NCBI GenBank assembly: GCA_036732565.1 | Contig: DAINCF010000293.1 | Span: 1 to 8,722 of the forward strand | Direction of reading: 5' to 3' | DNA from: JAIVJN01 sp036732565 | GTDB taxonomy: Bacteria; Acidobacteriota; Vicinamibacteria; Vicinamibacterales; UBA2999 | DNA: 8,722 nt | Shown: positions 7,382 to 8,722 of the stretch, piece by piece | How the letters are laid out: the number at the start of each line of letters is the position of its first letter | Numbering within the stretch: position 1 is the stretch's first letter | Notes under the pieces: model-generated | Databases searched by the model: none | What the model saw: the letters and a program-made list of their open reading frames with translations, nothing else | What the model was told of the DNA's origin: nothing | Translations under genes and position numbers: made by a program

Positions 7382-7396
7382 CCAATGAAATCAGCT

Positions 7397-7472
7397 AGTC
7401 TCGTCGTCGCCTCCGGGAGGACCTCTGCCTCTGGACCACGTTATCCGAATTCGAATCCCTGCCTCCCAGCCA
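7397..7472 (+). pseudogene. Decayed tRNA-Gln(CUG)-like sequence
   Basis: Several fixed tRNA landmarks appear in order and at almost exactly the right spacing. GGAC (7419-7422) is the 3' side of a D stem. CTCTGGA (7429-7435) is a seven-base anticodon loop with CTG at 7431-7433. TTCGAAT (7450-7456) is a T loop. CCTCCCA-G-CCA (7462-7472) is a 3' acceptor strand with discriminator G and CCA. The rest does not fold: the 5' acceptor strand that should read TGGGAGG is absent, and the anticodon and T stems have several mismatches, so this cannot be a working tRNA. The anticodon CUG and G73 point to glutamine. It may be an old tRNA gene decayed after insertion, or a tRNA fragment carried by an element. 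Confidence 0.45.
7457..7472 (+). repeat. tRNA 3'-end repeat, copy 1
   Basis: This copy of CCCTGCCTCCCAGCCA belongs to the decayed tRNA-like sequence. It is identical over 16 bases to the copy at 7557-7572, and their starts are exactly 100 bases apart. A 16-base exact repeat is far beyond chance at this scale. Its content (T-stem end, acceptor strand, discriminator and CCA) is the segment that tyrosine recombinases commonly use as an attachment site. Confidence 0.75.
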
Positions 7473-7556
7473 TAGCATCGCCGCGCGGCTTGGCTGTTCG
7501 TTAGGTCGTCAGGCACACCGCGGCTCGCCTACGGCTCACCGCGAGTGGGCACGAAG

Positions 7557-7572
7557 CCCTGCCTCCCAGCCA
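7557..7572 (+). repeat. tRNA 3'-end repeat, copy 2 (possible att remnant)
   Basis: This exact copy of CCCTGCCTCCCAGCCA has no recognisable tRNA body in front of it. The preceding 85 bases (from 7472) contain instead a small inverted repeat CGCGG (7520-7524) / CCGCG (7539-7543). A free tRNA 3' end of this kind is what remains after integration beside a tRNA gene. Confidence 0.7.
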
Positions 7573-7820
7573 CCCACTTCGACAGTTGCAAATCCTTCAA
7601 GGGTAGCGGGTTACGGCGTTCGATTTCTTGTTCTGCTCCGTTCAGGCGGCCTTCAGCGCAGTGCCGTGATCCGTCGCAACCTCCACGATATCAACGGCTT
7701 GGCCAGAATCGGGCGAGTTCGAATCCCAAGCACGTGTTGCCCCCGAGCAGTGGATCCGGATTCGGCTCTACGACCCGACCGGCCACTCATCTGGGACCAC
7801 GTTCGACCCGTGCCTGATTC

Positions 7821-7836
7821 TTATCGTATGAGATAA
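7821..7836. promoter_or_regulatory. Inverted repeat upstream of the toxin-antitoxin remnant
   Basis: TTATC-gtatga-GATAA lies in a locally AT-rich patch just before the toxin remnant. GATAAT at 7832-7837 could be a -10 box, although I see no convincing -35. Toxin-antitoxin modules of this family are usually repressed by their own antitoxin at such a palindrome, so this is a plausible operator for the antitoxin at 7943. Confidence 0.35.
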
Positions 7837-7959
7837 TTTACAAATGAGTCGCCGACTATGGTCGGCGGCGACAAGTCCACGCAGACGATGGACGTGGCTC
7901 GTGCGCAGGAGTCTTGGCACGCGTATCAGGAGGGCAAACGCCATGGCAAGACGAAGTGA
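7837..7959 (+). pseudogene. C-terminal remnant of a RelE/HigB-like (Gp49-type) toxin
   Basis: Immediately after an in-frame TAA at 7834-7836, this frame reads a few unrelated residues. From the ATG at 7858 it continues MVGGDKSTQTMDVARAQESWHAY..., ending at the TGA at 7957-7959. GGDKSTQ followed by a D(I/V)xxA helix and a W is the characteristic C-terminal end of the HigB-like 'addiction module killer' family (phage Gp49-like), mRNA-cleaving toxins of about 100 residues. The first two thirds, including the fold's core strands, are missing, and the sequence upstream shows no trace of them. The remnant overlaps the antitoxin start by 17 bases, as in intact toxin-first modules, so the original junction survives. 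It is almost certainly non-toxic. Confidence 0.7.
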
Positions 7960-8254
7960 AGACTGGAACGTCGGACTCGCGAAGGACCTTCGCGATCCTG
8001 CCTTCGCCCGCGAGTTCCTGCTGGCGGCGATCGACGAAGGGGTCGATCTGCAGCTTGCGCTCGGAAAAGTGATCCGCGCGATGGGCGTCAAGGAGTTTGC
8101 GGAAAGGGTGCGGATGGCCAGCCCGAACGTGTTGCGCGCAATCAATCCTCGCCACAATCCGACGCAGGACACGCTCAATCGCCTTCTGAGGCCGTTCAAG
8201 CTCCGCTTGAGCCTCGCGCCGCTCCCGGGGAAGACGCGACCGAACGCCGCGTAA
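7943..8254 (+). CDS. HigA-like addiction-module antitoxin (HTH protein, toxin partner broken)
   Basis: The protein has 103 residues and the ATG at 7943 follows a strong AGGAGGG site at 7928-7934, eight bases away. An upstream in-frame ATG at 7844 would read through the toxin remnant and lacks such a site. The order DLRDPAFAREFLLAAIDEG (15-33), LQLALGKVIRAMG (36-48), VKEFAERVRMASPNVLRAINPRHNP (49-73) and TLNRLLRPFKLRLSL (77-91) matches the antidote family found downstream of HI1419-type toxins (COG3636/HI1420-like). The middle part is a Cro/C1-type helix-turn-helix. Intact members bind and silence the toxin and repress their own promoter. Here the toxin in front is truncated, so this is an orphan antitoxin; it may still act as a repressor or protect against related toxins. 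The C-terminal tail (PLPGKTRPNAA) is poorly conserved in type. Confidence 0.85.
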   Translation: MARRSEDWNVGLAKDLRDPAFAREFLLAAIDEGVDLQLALGKVIRAMGVKEFAERVRMASPNVLRAINPRHNPTQDTLNRLLRPFKLRLSLAPLPGKTRPNAA

Positions 8255-8305
8255 GCAAACGCACGACCCACCGCGCCGTCCACCCCGTGGGTTGATCGAA
8301 GCACC

Positions 8306-8623
8306 ATGACCACTGCACCGCTCGATTCTTTGGATGAGCGCATCCGGCGCGCTATCGCCGAGAAGCGGGTTCTCGAGATCCGCTACAAGAGAGCGATCCG
8401 TCTCGCAGAGCCACACGACTATGGAGTCATCGATGGAACCGAACGCCTCTTGATCTTCCAGCTGCACGGTCCAGATTCAGGCAAGGGTGCCGTCGGCTGG
8501 CGCTTGCTCGATGTCGTCAAGATCGAGAGCTGCGTAGTCACGGATCAGACCTTTGCCGGTAGCCGTGGCCACTCACACCAGCAGCATTACCAATGGGAGA
8601 CGCTGTACGCGCGCGTGACGTAG
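8306..8623 (+). CDS. Small WYL-domain-like protein of unknown function
   Basis: The protein has 105 residues and starts at the ATG at 8306; no clear Shine-Dalgarno lies before it. RIRRAIAEKRVLEIRYK (12-28), EPHDYGVIDGTERLLIFQL (35-53), GWRLLDVVKIESCVVTDQTF (64-83) resemble the order of strands in a WYL domain, in which a first 'LRIRY' strand, a 'DPYGL...WYL' pair and a 'FRLDRI' strand build an Sm-like barrel that binds ligands or nucleic acid. It has no helix-turn-helix and stands alone. The final segment (GHSHQQHYQWETLYA) is rich in His and aromatic residues. It follows the antitoxin by 51 bases in the same direction and may share its transcript. The fold assignment is an inference from pattern; that the gene is real is fairly sure. 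Confidence 0.7.
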   Translation: MTTAPLDSLDERIRRAIAEKRVLEIRYKRAIRLAEPHDYGVIDGTERLLIFQLHGPDSGKGAVGWRLLDVVKIESCVVTDQTFAGSRGHSHQQHYQWETLYARVT

Positions 8624-8628
8624 GCTGA

Positions 8629-8642
8629 CTCAGATGTCTGAG
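8629..8642 (+). terminator. Weak hairpin after the WYL-like gene
   Basis: CTCAG-ATGT-CTGAG forms a five-base-pair stem with a four-base loop six bases after the stop codon, followed by ATTTGTT. The stem is short and the T-run imperfect, so this is only a possible terminator. Confidence 0.25.
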
Positions 8643-8722
8643 ATTTGTTCACACACTTCAGATAGGAGCCGGGAATAACGATCTCATCTTCGAAATCGAT
8701 CCAGGGGGACCACGGTAAGACT

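Larger units (their letters stand above)
7231..7836. other. Stretch without an intact gene, carrying tRNA-derived debris
   Basis: Between the permease stop and the toxin remnant there is no open frame that looks like a real protein. Contents in order are: a perfect GC palindrome just after the permease stop (7244-7257); a short frame with a good ribosome site (TAGGAG, then TTG at 7308, 26 codons, KELEIASLKK...), too short to judge; the perfect palindrome CACTTCGAAGTG at 7370-7381; a decayed tRNA-Gln-like sequence ending at 7472; a second copy of its 3' end at 7557-7572; and a further TTCGAATCCC at 7718-7727 shared with the tRNA-like T-loop at 7450-7459. It reads as a scar of mobile DNA rather than an ordinary intergenic gap. 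Confidence 0.55.

Noticed and set aside
7545..7817. Frame of 90 codons in the tRNA-debris stretch
   Set aside because: It runs through the second tRNA 3'-end repeat, has Ser/Pro/Arg-rich low-quality sequence, and lacks a ribosome site.
7231..7836. CRISPR array or riboswitch in the gene-free stretch
   Set aside because: The only long repeat occurs twice, with no regular spacer pattern, and no known riboswitch core was recognised.
7844..7942. N-terminal extension of the antitoxin from the ATG at 7844
   Set aside because: The extra residues overlap the toxin remnant in another frame, are Arg/Trp-rich and unlike the family; the ATG at 7943 has the strong ribosome site.
8634..8678. A 14-codon frame near the window end, and the idea that it marks an insertion-sequence end
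   Set aside because: It is too short, no terminal inverted repeat partner is visible within the window, and no transposase similarity is seen.

Overview
The window is high-GC DNA that most resembles an Acidobacteriota chromosome, probably of the Vicinamibacteria type. The main reason is two large, divergently arranged permeases of the 'acidobacterial duplicated orphan permease' (ADOP, MacB/FtsX-like) family, which is expanded in that phylum. This lineage call is an inference from gene content; no rRNA or other marker gene is present.

Layout: (1) 2-1059, a two-gene operon-like unit. It holds the 3' part of an M20-family metallopeptidase and, 17 bases after its stop, a small gene with a signal peptide. 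The mature part of that small protein looks like an isolated M20 dimerisation ('lid') domain, which is the most unusual thing in the window. (2) 1060-1551, a gene-poor stretch carrying, on the minus strand, the frameshifted N-terminal stub of a DeoR/YafY (WYL)-type regulator, back to back with (3) a DinB-family protein at 1552-2058. (4) 2148-4475 (minus) and 4825-7230 (plus), two full-length ADOP permeases transcribed away from each other across a 349-base shared control region. Neither has an ATPase gene beside it. (5) 7231-7836, a stretch with no convincing intact gene. It holds a decayed tRNA-Gln-like sequence and a second copy of the same tRNA 3' end exactly 100 bases further on, the kind of debris left by integration at a tRNA gene. 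(6) 7837-8254, the remains of a HigB/HigA-like toxin-antitoxin module: only the C-terminal end of the toxin survives, followed by an apparently intact antitoxin. (7) 8306-8623, a small protein resembling the core of a WYL domain. The last 99 bases hold no gene I can identify.

Working relations: the M20 enzyme and its small companion are probably co-transcribed and could act together outside the cytoplasm. The two ADOPs probably act in export or envelope processes with an unlinked ATPase, or without one. The region from about 7231 to 7960 reads as a scar of mobile DNA, with an orphan antitoxin left behind. The clearest oddities are the secreted stand-alone M20 lid domain, the one-base frameshift in the regulator stub, the tRNA-derived repeats and the beheaded toxin gene.
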